Notes: generated from the sequence alone by a model not told the origin. A stretch of DNA of 64,000 nt from Candidula unifasciata (GCA_905116865.2 CAJHNH020000809.1:199501-263500); one strand, 5' to 3'; positions 44,765 to 55,584 are shown, counted from the stretch's first letter. Numbers and translations are program-made.

Positions 44765-44962
44765 GGTTGATGAGAGTATGCAATTATGTTTAGTGTTAAA
44801 TGGGACGGGTCATTATGTTTGGTTTTAGATGGGAGTAAGTCATTATGTTTGGTTTTAGATGGGAGTTAGTCATTATGTTTAGTGTTAGATTGGTGTATGT
44901 CATTATGTTTCTGGCCATTTGATGGCAGTATGCTATTAGGTTTAGTGTTATAAGTGTGTTTC
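44765..44962. repeat. Short minisatellite of about 32 bp before exon I
   Basis: Five or six units of GTCATTATGTTTGGTTTTAG plus ATGGGAGT. The last copy (GCTATTAGGTTTAGTGTTA) runs to within about 20 bp of the exon I acceptor. Confidence 0.85.
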
Positions 44963-44968
44963 TTACAG

Positions 44969-45113
44969 ACATCGCAGGCGTCACTACAATGTGGAAGAGT
45001 TTTCTGCCCTGACCTACGCTAATCCCACATATCAGAAGTCAAGTACAGAGACAATCAACGCAGATGGTCGGCTTACCAGACATGATGTTCATTTCTGCTA
45101 CAGTACCAGCCAT
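44969..45113 (+). CDS. LRP4: LRP4-like exon I: cytoplasmic tail with NPTY motif
   Basis: The acceptor is gtgtttcttacag and the donor gtaagt. The exon has one leading base and 48 codons (phase 2 in, phase 0 out). The peptide is HRRRHYNVEEFSALTYANPT, then YQKSSTETINADGRLTRHDV and HFCYSTSH. The juxtamembrane basic run follows the helix. ANPTY (45018-45032) is an NPxY-type signal, which in LDL-receptor family tails binds PTB-domain adaptors and drives clathrin uptake. The LTYxNPxY context resembles the tail of LRP4. The 45114-45399 stretch after it is unique intron. Confidence 0.87.
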
Positions 45114-45399
45114 GTAAGTCATGTCCACCACCAGGGGAGATGATCGTCTGCGTATGGCCACACACACAAGCAATAACTAGAGCAGCAATAATCACACACA
45201 CTGACTTCATCACACCATAACCAGACATTAACACTCTGTACATCAATGCGTATCAAAACATCAACTTTTAAAACATAAATATTCAACACATAAATAACAA
45301 TAATTAATTCTCACATGTACTTAAGGACAAATCTTGTCTGTTAATATACTTACTACAAATCTTGTATATTGGTATGCTTACTATTGATCTTGTTCCTAT

Positions 45400-45966
45400 A
45401 CCTACTACAGACATTCTCTGTTCATATATTTACTAAAAATAAGCTCTGTTTATGTGCTTACTACAGACATTCTCTGTTCATGTGCCTACTACAAAAATTC
45501 TCTGTTCATGTATTTACTACAAATATTCTCTGTTATATGTACTAACTACAGACATTCTCTGTTCATGCGCTTACTACAAAAATCTCTGTTCATGTATTTA
45601 CTAAAAATATTCTCTGTTCATGTGCTTACTACAGACATTCTCTCATCATGTGCTTACTACAGACATTCTCTGTTCATGTGCTTACTACAGACATTCTCTG
45701 TTCATGAGTTTACTACAGACATGCTCTGTTCGTGTGCTTACTACATACATTCTCTGTTCATGTGCTTACTACAGACATGCTCTGTGCATGTGCTTACTGC
45801 AAACATTCTCTCTTCATGTGCTAACTGCAGACATTCTCTGTTCATGTGCTAACTGCAGACATTCTCTGTTCATTTGCTTACTGCAGACATTCTCTGTTCA
45901 TGTATATTCTACAGACATTCTCTGTTCATGTATATTCTACAGACATTCTCTGTTCATGTTCCACAG
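45400..45966 (+). repeat. 28-bp array copied from the exon J acceptor
   Basis: About 19 units of CTCTGTTCATGTGCTTACTA plus CAGACATT. The last unit is the true splice site: GTTCATGTTCCACAG followed by the exon base G. Most units keep a pyrimidine-poor TACTACAG, so many acceptor-like CAG sites lie in tandem upstream of the exon. Confidence 0.9.
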
Positions 45967-46040
45967 GATTGTGCAGCAGCAGTCACTGACGCGAATCCCA
46001 TTGAGACGATTGCTCTTGTACATCCTTGTACTGCCAATCT
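45967..46040 (+). CDS. LRP4: LRP4-like exon J: cytoplasmic tail
   Basis: The exon has 24 codons and two trailing bases (phase 0 in, phase 2 out); the donor is gtgagt. The peptide is DCAAAVTDANPIETIALVHP followed by CTAN. It links in phase to exon I upstream and exon K downstream (CT joined to C gives Leu). The recognition rests on phase, splice sites and position, because tail sequences in this family are poorly conserved. If the donor is not used the frame meets TGA two codons later. Both flanking introns carry tandem copies of this exon's own junctions. Confidence 0.75.
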
Positions 46041-47385
46041 GTGAGTTGATTGCTTTTGTGTGTCCTCATACTGCCAGTATGTAAGTTGATTGCTCTTGTG
46101 TGTCCTCGAATTGATAGTATGTAAGTTAATTGCTCTAGTGCATCCTTATACTACCAGTATGTAAGTTGATTGCTCTAGTGTATCCTTATTCTGCCAGTAC
46201 GTAAATTGATTGCTATTGTTCATCATTTTACTGTCAGAATGTAAGTTGATTGCTCTTCTAAGTCATCGTACTGCCAGTATGTAAGTTGATTGCTCTTATG
46301 TGTCCTCGTACTGCCAGTATGTATGTTGATTGCTCTTGTGTGTCCTCGTACTGCCAGTATGTAAGTTGATTGCTCTCGTGTGTCCTCGTACTGCCAGTAT
46401 GTAAGTTGATTGCTCTTGTGTGTCCTCGTACTGCCAGTATGTAAGTTGATTGCTCTTGTGTGTCCTCGTACTGTCAGTAGGTAAGTTGATTGCTCTTGTG
46501 TGTCCTCGTACCGCCAGTATGTAAGTTGATTGCTCTTGTGTGTCCTCGTACTGCCAGTATGTAAGTTGATTGCTCTTGTGTGTCCTCGTACTGCCAGTAT
46601 GTAAGTTGATTGCTCTTGTGTGTTCTCGTACTGTCAGTATGTAAGTTGATTGCTCTTGTGTGTCCTCGTACTGCCAGTATATAAGTTGATTGCTCTTGTC
46701 TGTCCTCGTACCGCAGTATGTAAGTTGATTGCTCTTATGTGTCCTCGTACTGCCAGTATGTAAGTTGATTGCTCTTGTGTGTCCTCGTACTGCCAGTATG
46801 TAAGTTGATTGCTCTTGTGTGTCCTCGTACCGCCAGTATGTAAGTTGATTGGTCTTGTGTGTCCTCGTACCGCCAGTATGTAAGTTGATTGCTCTTGTGT
46901 GTCCTCGTACTGCCAGTATGTAAGTTGATTGCTCTTATGTGTCCTCGTACTGCCAGTATGTAAGTTGATTGGTCTTGTGTGTCCTCGTACCGCCAGTATG
47001 TAAGTTGATTGCTCTTGTGTGTCCTCGTACTGCCAGTATGTAAGTTGATTGCTCTTGTGTGTCCTCGTACTGTCAGTAGGTAAGTTGATTGCTCTAGTGT
47101 GTCCTCGTACTGCCAGTATGTAAGTTGATTGCTCTTGTGTGTCCTCGAACTGCCAGTATGTAAGTTGATTGCTCTTCTGTGTCCTCGTACTGCCAGTATG
47201 TAAGTTGATTGCTCTTGTGTGTCCTCGTACTGTCAGTAGGTAAGTTGATTGCTCTTGTGTCCTCGTACCGCCAGTATGTAAGTTGATTGCTCTTGTGTGT
47301 CCTCGTACCGCCAGTATGTAAGTTGATTGCTCTTGTGTGTCCTCGTACTGTCAGTATGTAAGTTGATTGCTCTTGTGCATCCTGA
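46041..47385 (+). repeat. 40-bp array copied from the exon J 5' splice junction
   Basis: About 33 units. Each reads ATTGCTCTTGTGTGTCCTCG, then TACTGCCAGTAT, then GTAAGTTG. The true exon end reads ATTGCTCTTGTACATCCTTG, then TACTGCCAATCT, then GTGAGTTG. By eye 33 of 40 positions agree, and most of them are coding. Each unit therefore holds a strong GTAAGT donor behind a pseudo-exon end. A frame-equivalent reading would give IALVCPRTASM then stop. Confidence 0.95.
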
Positions 47386-47429
47386 TTGTAGGTCTATTGT
47401 GTATTTAGCTATTTTTTTCTGCTCAGAGA

Positions 47430-48000
47430 GAGAGAATATTCAGCCATTAGGTGAGAGTGACTTAACAGCCAGGTGGTGATATACACTAAACAGGCAGGTG
47501 GTGCCGGAGACCAAACAGCCAATTGGTTGGAGAGACTAAAACAGCCAGGTAATGACACAGACTAAACAGCCAGTTGGTGAGAGAGACTAAACAGCCAGGT
47601 GGTGAGAGAGAATAAACAGCCAGGTAGTAAGAGAGAATAAACAGCTAGGTGGTGAGAGAGTCTAAACAGCCAGTTGGTTAGAGAGACTCAACAGCCAGGT
47701 GGTAAAAGAGAATGAACAACCAGGTGGTGACAGTGACTAAACTGCAAGGTGGCGACATAGACTAAACAGCCAGTTGGTGTGAGAGACTAAACAGTCAGGT
47801 GGCGAGAGACCAAACAGCCAGTTGGTGTGAGAGACTAAACAGTCAGGTGGCGAGAGACTAAACAGCCAGTTGGTGTGAGAGACTAAACAGCCAGGTGGCG
47901 AGAGACTAAACAGCTTGATGTTGAGTAAGACTAAACAGCCAGGTGGCGAGAGACTAAACAGCTTGATGTTGAGTAGGCCAAAACAGCCAGGTGGTTTAAT
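47430..48000. repeat. Minisatellite, 23-25-bp unit, about 24 copies
   Basis: Units contain GAGAGACTAAACAGCCAGG plus TGGT, with length variation. The 48001-48181 stretch is unique intron. Confidence 0.88.
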
Positions 48001-48181
48001 GTTTAATTAAGGTTCGACATCACAGCACTCGGTACATTCCTATAAGCGTTCCATTACCATCTTCAGCAGCAAGCCCAGAATTCCAGTTTCAGTGGTGTGA
48101 ATAGGATTATATATCTATCTCACCTTTCCCTTGAGTGCTTATCATCGACTAGATCTCCCGGTCAGTCCTCCCAGTACCATT

Positions 48182-48870
48182 CTGTTTAGACCATGATGGT
48201 ACATCTGTGCTCCCGCACTATTCAGACCATGATGGTACATCTGTGCTTCCGCACTGTTCAGACCATGATGGTACATCTGTGCTTCCGCACTGTTCAGACC
48301 ATGATGGTACATCTGTGCTTCAGCACTGTTCAGACCATGATGGTACATCTGTGCTTCCGCACTGTTCAGACCATGATGGTACATCTGTGCTTGCTCACTA
48401 TTCAGACCATGATGGTACATCTGTGCTTCCGCACTGTTCAGACCATGATAGTACATCTGTGCTTGCGCACTGTTCAGACCATGATGGTACATCTGTGCTT
48501 CCACACTGTTCAGACCATGATGGTACATCTGTGCTTCCGCACTGTTCAGACCATGATGATACATCTGTGCTTCCGCACTGTTCAAACCATGATGGTACAT
48601 CTGTGCTTCCGCACTGTTCAGACCATGATAGTACATCTGTGCTTGCGCACTGTTCAGACCATGATGGTACATCTGTGCTTCCACACTGTTCAGACCATGA
48701 TGGTACATCTGTGCTTCCGCACTGTTCAGACCATGATGATACATCTGTGCTTCCGCACTGTTCAAACCATGATGGTACATCTGTGCTTCCGCACTGTTCA
48801 GACCATGATGGTACATCTGTGCTTCCGTACTATTCAGACCATGATGGTACATCTGTGCTTCAGCACTGTT
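48182..48870. repeat. Minisatellite, 36-bp unit, about 19 copies
   Basis: The unit is CAGACCATGATGGTACATCT plus GTGCTTCCGCACTGTT. A block of about five units repeats once, as shown by the paired GATAGTAC, CCACACTG and GATGATAC variants. Three + strand and minus strand frames stay open because the unit length is divisible by three. Confidence 0.95.
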
Positions 48871-48909
48871 CACTCACCCCAGAGAGCCGCTACATCATCT
48901 AGCCTGTCA

Positions 48910-49131
48910 TGTGCCCGGTTCTCTAGCGTAGTTGGCTAAAGCGGATTGCGCCGTGACTGGGTGACGAACTCCTTGTGGTCCGGGTTCACTCCCCAGGGTA
49001 GGCAGAAAAGCCACATTTTCTCCCAGATTTACGGTATTTACAATGGAATCACATCCGAAAGGTTGCGATATCTATAATACCGAGCCTAAGGGTTAACAAT
49101 TCATGGCTTCTGGCTACTAAAATAAACAAAC
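48910..49131 (+). mobile_element. tRNA-derived SINE
   Basis: The head has an A box, TAGCGTAGTTGG (48924-48935), and a B box, GGGTTCACTCCCC (48982-48994). These are RNA polymerase III internal promoter elements of a tRNA gene. A unique body follows and the tail is A-rich (AAAATAAACAAACAG). The spacing between boxes fits a tRNA-like head. I cannot assign the parent tRNA or SINE family. It has landed beside a minus-strand LINE fragment. Confidence 0.72.
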
Positions 49132-49133
49132 AG

Positions 49134-50230
49134 TCTGTCGTGCATCAGTTCACCACTAAATTATGCAGGACGAGCCTGTCTATCTGCATATTTGTTTCCT
49201 AATACACCAGCATTTCCTGGGGAAAATTTCCTAAGGACGCTATCCAAGATCTCTGAAGAGATGTTTGCCATTCTCACAGAGTATTCTGGTCTCTACCTTC
49301 CTCAACATGCTCTGTCAGTCAGTTACAGTTACCACATGTGTGCACAGCTGATTCTCAAACCAGTAAAAGGCTGCAGTGACTGTCTCCACTTCCATTCCTA
49401 AACTAGATATTATGGTTTCATATGCCAGGCTTTGTTACACTAAGCGACATACATGAACTCCCATGCACTTTGTCTCAACACAGAGCCATCTGTATAGATT
49501 ATTGTATCAACTGGGTGAGAATTGTCATGAATCATTCATCAAACTTATGATTCTGCAGCGCCTGCTGGCCAGTTTCCAGTGTGATCAAAACCCAACTCAA
49601 GTTTTACTTTTGCTCGGACTTTCTGACCCACTCCTCTCCCGCCCAGTGTTATCAAGCCTACACACATGTCTAATTGTGTCTTCAGCTTGTGCCATCCAAG
49701 ACCTTCCTCTTTTCAGTCAGTGACCCTTAGATCTTCATGCAGGATGTGTTTTTTATCTACAGCTACTCTGAGATGTGCTTTAGCTTGTAGCATTCTGAGC
49801 CTATCTTTAATAGTAAACAGTGCAAGTATATATCGCATACATACTACCGGGGTATCTCTTGTACATCGCAGAATTACCTGCATGGCTTCATTCTATGTGT
49901 TCAAACTTCATCAGCTGACACTTTAATATGGCTGTCTTGCACTAAAGATTTTCCACTGGCTTTTGCTACAAACTCCCATGCACTTCTCTTTCTACTCACC
50001 ACCGAACCACCTGTATAGATAATCAGATCACCTGGACGTGAATTGTCATGAATCAACTGTTGGACTTTCATCTTCGTAGCACTCGCTGGCCACTCTCAAT
50101 ATGATCATAACCCTACACATGTCAGACTTTTTCTCTGGTACCCTGACCCACTCCTCTACTCGCCCAATGTTCTCCAGCATACATACTTGTCTTATTGTGT
50201 CTTCTGCTTGAGCCATCCACGATTTTCACT
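49134..50230 (-). pseudogene. Rearranged non-LTR element (RT thumb and RNase H, duplicated part)
   Basis: On the minus strand, 50230-49930 holds the linker and the start of an RNase H domain (IYTGGSVVSRKRSAWEF). It is followed by an RT thumb (NEAMQVILRCTRDTPVVCMR, near 49890-49830), then a second linker and a second RNase H start (IIYTDGSVLRQSAWEF, near 49500). The RNase H then continues (MEVETVTAAFYWFENQL and TDxQSMLRKVETRIL) to about 49134. The order start-thumb-start shows a rearrangement or two overlapping copies. Stops and shifts are frequent. The family is the one seen at 320-1475. Confidence 0.72.
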
Positions 50231-52035
50231 TACCTGAATATGTGTCTGTTCTTTCTGATTGAAATATTCACTTATTTCTGTGTGTGGCTGTTCTTTCTAA
50301 TTGAAATGCTCACTTAATTCTATGTGTATCTGTTCTTTCTGATAAAAATATTCACTTTTTTCTGTGTGTCCGCTCTTTCTGGTTGAAAAGCTCACTTACA
50401 TCTATGTGTGTCTGCTCTTTCTGATTGAAATGTTCACTTACGTCTATGTGTGTCTGCTCTTTCTGGTTGAAAAGCTCACTTATATCTATGTGTATCTGTT
50501 CTTTCTGATTAAAATATTCACTTTTTTCTGTGTGTCTGCTCTTTCTGGTTGAAAAGCTCACTTATATCTATGTGTGTCTGCTCTTTCTGATTGAAAAGCT
50601 CACTTACATCTATGTGTGTCTGCTCTTTCTGGTTGAAATGTTCACTTACGTCTATGTGTGTCTGCTCTTTCTGATTGAAATGTTCACTTACCTCTATGTG
50701 TGTCCGCTCTTTCTGGTTGAAAAGCTCACTTACATTTATGTGTGTCTGCTCTTTCTGATTGAAATGTTCACTTACGTCTATGTGTGTCCGCTCTTTCTGG
50801 TTGAAAAGCTCACTTATATCTATGTGTATCTGTTCTTTCTGATTAAAATATACACTTTTTTCTGTGTGTCCGCTCTTTCTGGTTGAAAAGCTCACTTACA
50901 TCTATGTGTGTCTGCTCTTTCTGATTAAAATGTTCACTTACATCTATGTGTGTCTGCTCTTTCTGGTTGAAATGTTCACTTACGTCTATGTGTGTCTGCT
51001 CTTTCTGATTGAAATGTTCACTTACCTCTATGTGTGTCTGCTCTTTCTGATTGAAATGTTCTTACGTCTATGTGTGTCTGCTCTTTCTGATTGAAATGTT
51101 CACATACGTCTATGTGTGTCTGCTCTTTCTGATTGAAATGTTCACTTACGTCTATGTGTGTCTGCTCTTTCTGGTTGAAAAGCTCACTTACGTCTATGTG
51201 TGTCCGCTCTTTCTGGTTGAAAAGCTCACTTACATCTATGTGTGTCTGCTCTTTCTGATTGAAATGTTCACTTACATCTATGTGTGTCTGCTCTTTCTGA
51301 TTGAAATGTTCACTTGCATCTATGTGTGTCTGCTCTTTCTGGTTGAAAAGCTCACTTATATCTATGTGTATCTGTTCTTTCTGATTAAAATATTCACTTT
51401 TTTCTGTGTGTCCGCTCTTTCTGGTTGAAAAGCTCACTTACATCTATGTGTGTCTGCTCTTTCTGATTAAAATGTTCACTTACATTTATGTGTGTCTGCT
51501 CTTTCTGGTTGAAAAGCTCACTTATATCTATGTGTGTCTGCTCTTTCTGATTGAAAAGCTCACTTACATCTATGTGTGTCTGCTCTTTCTGGTTGAAATG
51601 TTCACTTACGTCTATGTGTGTCTGCTCTTTCTGATTGAAATGTTCACTTACCTCTATGTGTGTCTGCTCTTTCTGATTGAAATGTTCACTTACGTCTATG
51701 TGTGTCTGCTCTTTCTGATTGAAATGTTCACATACGTCTATGTGTGTCTGCTGTTTCTGATTGAAATGTTCACTTACGTCTATGTGTGTCTGCTCTTTCT
51801 GGTTGAAATGTTCACTTACATCTATATGTGTCTGCTCTTTCTGGTTGAAATGCTCACTTACATCTATATGTGAATGTTCTTTCTGATTGAAATGTTCACT
51901 TGCCTCTATGTGTGTGTGTTCTTTCTGGTTGAATGTTCACTTGTTCTCTGTGTGTTCTTTCTGATTGACATGTTCACATGTCTATGTGTGTGTTCTTTCT
52001 GATTGACATGTTCACTTGTCTATGTGTATCTGTTC
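50231..52035. repeat. Minisatellite, 40-bp unit, about 45 copies, with higher-order structure
   Basis: The unit is TGTGTCTGCTCTTTCTGATT plus GAAATGTTCACTTACGTCTA, with a second type carrying GGTTGAAAAGCTCAC. A rare ATTCACTTTTTTCTGTGTG unit recurs near 50353, 50519, 50853 and 51395, which marks multi-unit blocks. The array decays after 51880. Open frames on both strands are artefacts. Confidence 0.94.
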
Positions 52036-52068
52036 TTTCTAATAACATTTTGTATTGTAAACTACCAT

Positions 52069-52880
52069 TTTCATGAATATGTTTGATTGTCTGTTGACAG
52101 TCATGAATATGTTTGATTGTCTGTTGACACTCATGAATATGTTTGATTGTCTGTTGACAGTCATGAATATGTTTGATTGTCTGTTGACAGTCATGAATAT
52201 GTTTGATTGTCTGTTGACACTCATGAATATGTTTGATTGTCTGTTGACAGTCATGAATATGTTTGATTGTCTGTTGACAGTCATGAATATGTTTGATTGT
52301 CTGTTGACAGTCATGAATATGTTTGATTGTCTGTTGACAGTCATGAATATGTTTGATTGTCTGTTGACAGTCATGAATATGTTTGATTGTCTGTTGACAG
52401 TCATGAATATGTTTGATTGTCTGTTGACAGTCATGAATATGTTTGATTGTCTGTTGACAGTCATGAATATGTTTGATTGTCTGTTGACAGTCATGAATAT
52501 GTTTGATTGTCTGTTGACAGTCATGAATATGTTTGATTGTCTGTTGACAGTCATGAATATGTTTGATTGTCTGTTGACAGTCATGAATATGTTTGATTGT
52601 CTGTTGACAGTCATGAATATGTTTGATTGTCTGTTGACAGTCATGAATATGTTTGATTGTCTGTTGACAGTCATGAATATGTTTGATTGTCTGTTGACAG
52701 TCATGAATATGTTTGATTGTCTGTTGACAGTCATGAATATGTTTGATTGCCTGTTGACAGTCATGAATATGTTTGATTGTCTGTTGACAGTCATGAATAT
52801 GTTTGATTGTCTGTTGGCAGTCATGAATATGTTTGATTGTCTGTTGACAGTAATGAATATGTTTGATTGTCTGTTGACAG
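52069..52880 (+). repeat. 30-bp array of the exon K acceptor, about 27 near-identical copies
   Basis: The unit is TCATGAATAT plus GTTTGATTGTCTGTTGACAG. Only about six single-base differences are visible in the whole block. The last unit ends exactly at the exon K acceptor, and exon K begins CATCAATAG, which resembles the unit start TCATGAATAT. Every unit is thus a copy of the functional acceptor with about 10 bases of exon. Reading from an upstream copy in the receptor frame meets TGA within six codons. Confidence 0.96.
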
Positions 52881-52992
52881 CATCAATAGCTCCAATAGAG
52901 ACAGCTGCCTCCGACTTCACAAGACTGACCAGGACCAGAAGAAAGCCACCTCACCTTTGTCTGAAGTTAATTATACACCTGTGCTGACATGA
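52881..52992 (+). CDS. LRP4: LRP4-like exon K: C-terminus and stop
   Basis: One leading base completes the Leu codon from exon J; 36 codons and TGA follow. The peptide starts INSSNRDSCLRLHKTDQDQK and ends KATSPLSEVNYTPVLT. It is hydrophilic and Ser/Thr-rich, as expected of a receptor tail. Alternative frames give a different C-terminus, but only this frame fits the phase from exon J. The C-terminus is not an obvious PDZ ligand, unlike the vertebrate LRP4 tail as I know it. Confidence in the frame is good; assignment of the last exon to the same transcript needs RNA evidence. Confidence 0.74.
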
Positions 52993-53269
52993 CCACCACT
53001 GGGATGATGTGACGACATTCTCTGCTGTGATATGTACATAGACATGTTCTAGGACTGTGCCTGCTATCTTCTGTCAGCTGTCATCAATGTTGTTGTTTTA
53101 CCCTGACCTAATGTACCTCACTTGTTAGAAACGCTAAGATAGTTGTATATTTGCAATCTCCAACATGTTAGAAACAAACTCTGATATTTCCATGCACTGG
53201 AAGTATTGAAATCTTTATAGACTTCTGTCAGTTCCTGGCAACTTTTTGTCAGTGTCTGCAGATGTTAAT
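52993..53269 (+). other. LRP4: LRP4-like 3' UTR, proximal part
   Basis: Unique non-coding sequence directly after the stop. I see no AATAAA here, so the transcript may extend into the array that follows. Confidence 0.55.
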
Positions 53270-55375
53270 CGGTGGGTACATATGTTGATCATTTTGTACA
53301 TATCTTGGTCAGTGAATACAGCGTGGTCATTTTGTACATATCTTGGTCAGTGTATACAGATGTTGGTCAGTGAGTACAGATGTTGATCAGTGTCCACAAT
53401 GTTGGTCAGTGACTACAGATGTTGATCAGTGTCCACAATGTTGGTCAGTGAGTACAGATGTTGGTCAGTATCCACAATGTTGGTCAGTGGGTACAGATGT
53501 TGGTCAGTGTCCACAATGTTGGTCAGTGAGTGCAGATGTTGGTCAGTGTCCACAATGTTGGTCAGTGGGTACAGATGTTATTCAGTGAGTGCACATGTTG
53601 GTCAGTGAGTGCAGATGTTGGTCAGTGTCCACAATGTTGGTCAGTGTCCACAATGTTGGTCAGTGGCTACAATGTTGGTCAGTGTATACAGATGTTGGTC
53701 AGTGTATACAGATGTTGGTCAGTGTATACAGATGTTGGTCAGTGTATACAATGTTGGTCAGTGTCCACAATGTTGGTCAGTGTCTACAATGTTGGTCAGT
53801 GTATACAGATGTTGGTCAGTGTATACAGACGTTGGTCAGTGTATACAGATGTTGGTCAGTGTCCACAATGTTGGTCAGTGTCTACAATGTTGGTCAGTGT
53901 ATACAGATGTTGGTCAGTGTATACAGATGTTGGTCAGTGTATACAGATGTTGGTCAGTGTTTACAGATGTTGGTCAGTGTATACAGATGTTGGTCAGTGT
54001 ATACAGTTGTTGGTCAGTGTATACAGATGTTGGTCAGTGTTTACAGATGTTGGTCAGTGTATACAGATGTTGGTCAGTGTATACAGATGTTGGTCAGTGT
54101 CCACAATGTTGGTCAGTGTATACAGATGTTGGTCAGTGTATACAGATGTTGGTCAGTGTATACAGATGTTGGTCAGTGTATACAGATGTTGGTCAGTGTC
54201 CACTATGTTGGTCAGTGTATACAAATGTTGGTCAGTGTCCACAATGTTGGTCAGTGTATACAGATGTTGGTCAGTGTCCACAATGTTGGTCAGTGTCCAC
54301 AGTGTTGGTCAGTGTCCACAATGTTGGTCAGTGTCCACAATGTTGGTCAGTGTATACAGATGTTGGTCAGTGTCCACAATGTTGGTCAGTGTCCACAGTG
54401 TTGGTCAATGGTTGTCCACAATGTTGGTCAGTGGGTACAGATGTTGGTCAGTGTCCACAATGTTGGTCAGTGTCCACAATGTTGGTTAGTGAGTACAGAT
54501 GTTGGTCAGTGTCCACAGTGTTGGTCAATGGTTGTCCACAATGTTGGTCAGTGGGTACAGATGTTGGTCAGTGTCCACAATGTTGGTCAGTGTCCACAAT
54601 GTTGGTTAGTGAGTACAGATGTTGGTCAGTGTCCACAATGTTGGTCAGTGAGTACAGATGTTGGTCAGTGTCCACAATGTTTGTCAGTGTATACAGATGT
54701 TGGTCAGTGTATACAGATGTTGGTCACTGTATACAGATGTTGGTCAGTGTCCACAATGTTGGTCAGTGTATACAGATGTTGGTCAGTGTCCACAATGTTG
54801 GTCAGTGTATACAGATGTTGGTCAGTGTCCACAATGTTGGTCAGTGTCCACAGTGTTGGTCAGTGTCCACAATGTTGGTCAGTGTCCACAGTGTTGGTCA
54901 GTGAGTACAGATGTTGGTCAGTGTCCACAATGTTGGTCAGTGAGTACAGATGTTGGTCAGTGTCCACAATGTTGGTCACTGTATACAGATGTTGGTCAGT
55001 GTCCACAATGTTGGTCAGTGTATACAGATGTTGGTCAGTGTCCACAATGTTGGTCAGTGTATACAGATGTTGGTCAGTGTCCACAATGTTGGTCAGTGTC
55101 CACAGTGTTGGTCAGTGTCCACAATGTTGGTCAGTGTCCACAATGTTGGTCAGTGTCCACAATGTTGGTCAGTGTCCACAGTGTTGGTCAGTGAGTACAG
55201 ATGTTGGTCAGTGTCCACAATGTTGGTCAGTGAGTACAGATGTTGGTCAGTGTCCACAATGTTGGTCAGTGGGTACAGATGTTGGTCAGTGTCCACAGTG
55301 TTGGTCAGTGGGTACAGATGTTGTTCAGTGTCCACAATGTTGGTCAGTGGGTACAGATGTTGGTCACTGTGTATC
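53270..55375. repeat. Minisatellite, 19-20-bp unit, about 108 copies, possibly 3' UTR
   Basis: Two unit types, GTTGGTCAGTGTCCACAAT (19) and GTTGGTCAGTGTATACAGAT (20), alternate in patches. The start grades from unique sequence (ttggtcagtgaatacag). Long open frames in all + frames, with Cys/Val/Trp-rich peptides, are artefacts. An ATTAAA lies downstream near 55454. Confidence 0.94.
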
Positions 55376-55584
55376 AAAAGAGTTTCTAGAGTCTGGCCTC
55401 TGTTAGACAAAAGATGACTTTGGGAGACGTTCTGTGTAGGTAGTACAGGGACCATTAAAAATTTAAAAAGTCAGACCATGAGGAATATAAGCAGGCTGAG
55501 ATGTTTATAGATAAGCAGGGTAACTTGTGTTATTTCGAATTGTTTTTCCCCCAAATATTTTAAGTGTTTAATGTCTTCAGATTT
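55376..55584 (+). other. Unique sequence with an ATTAAA
   Basis: The ATTAAAAATTTAAA run near 55454 is the nearest poly(A)-signal-like sequence downstream of the receptor stop. Assignment is tentative. Confidence 0.35.

Noticed and set aside
48142..48939. Open frames of 230-248 codons in three frames
   Set aside because: They follow from a 36-bp unit without stops. The same array is open on both strands, and no start context or domain is seen.
52039..52987. Overlapping 293- and 304-codon frames on opposite strands
   Set aside because: Both are products of the 30-bp array. The + frame differs from the receptor frame at exon K.
53530..55406. 605- and 431-codon Cys/Val/Trp-rich frames
   Set aside because: They are made of a 19-20-bp minisatellite. 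Overlapping frames are all open and nothing supports translation.
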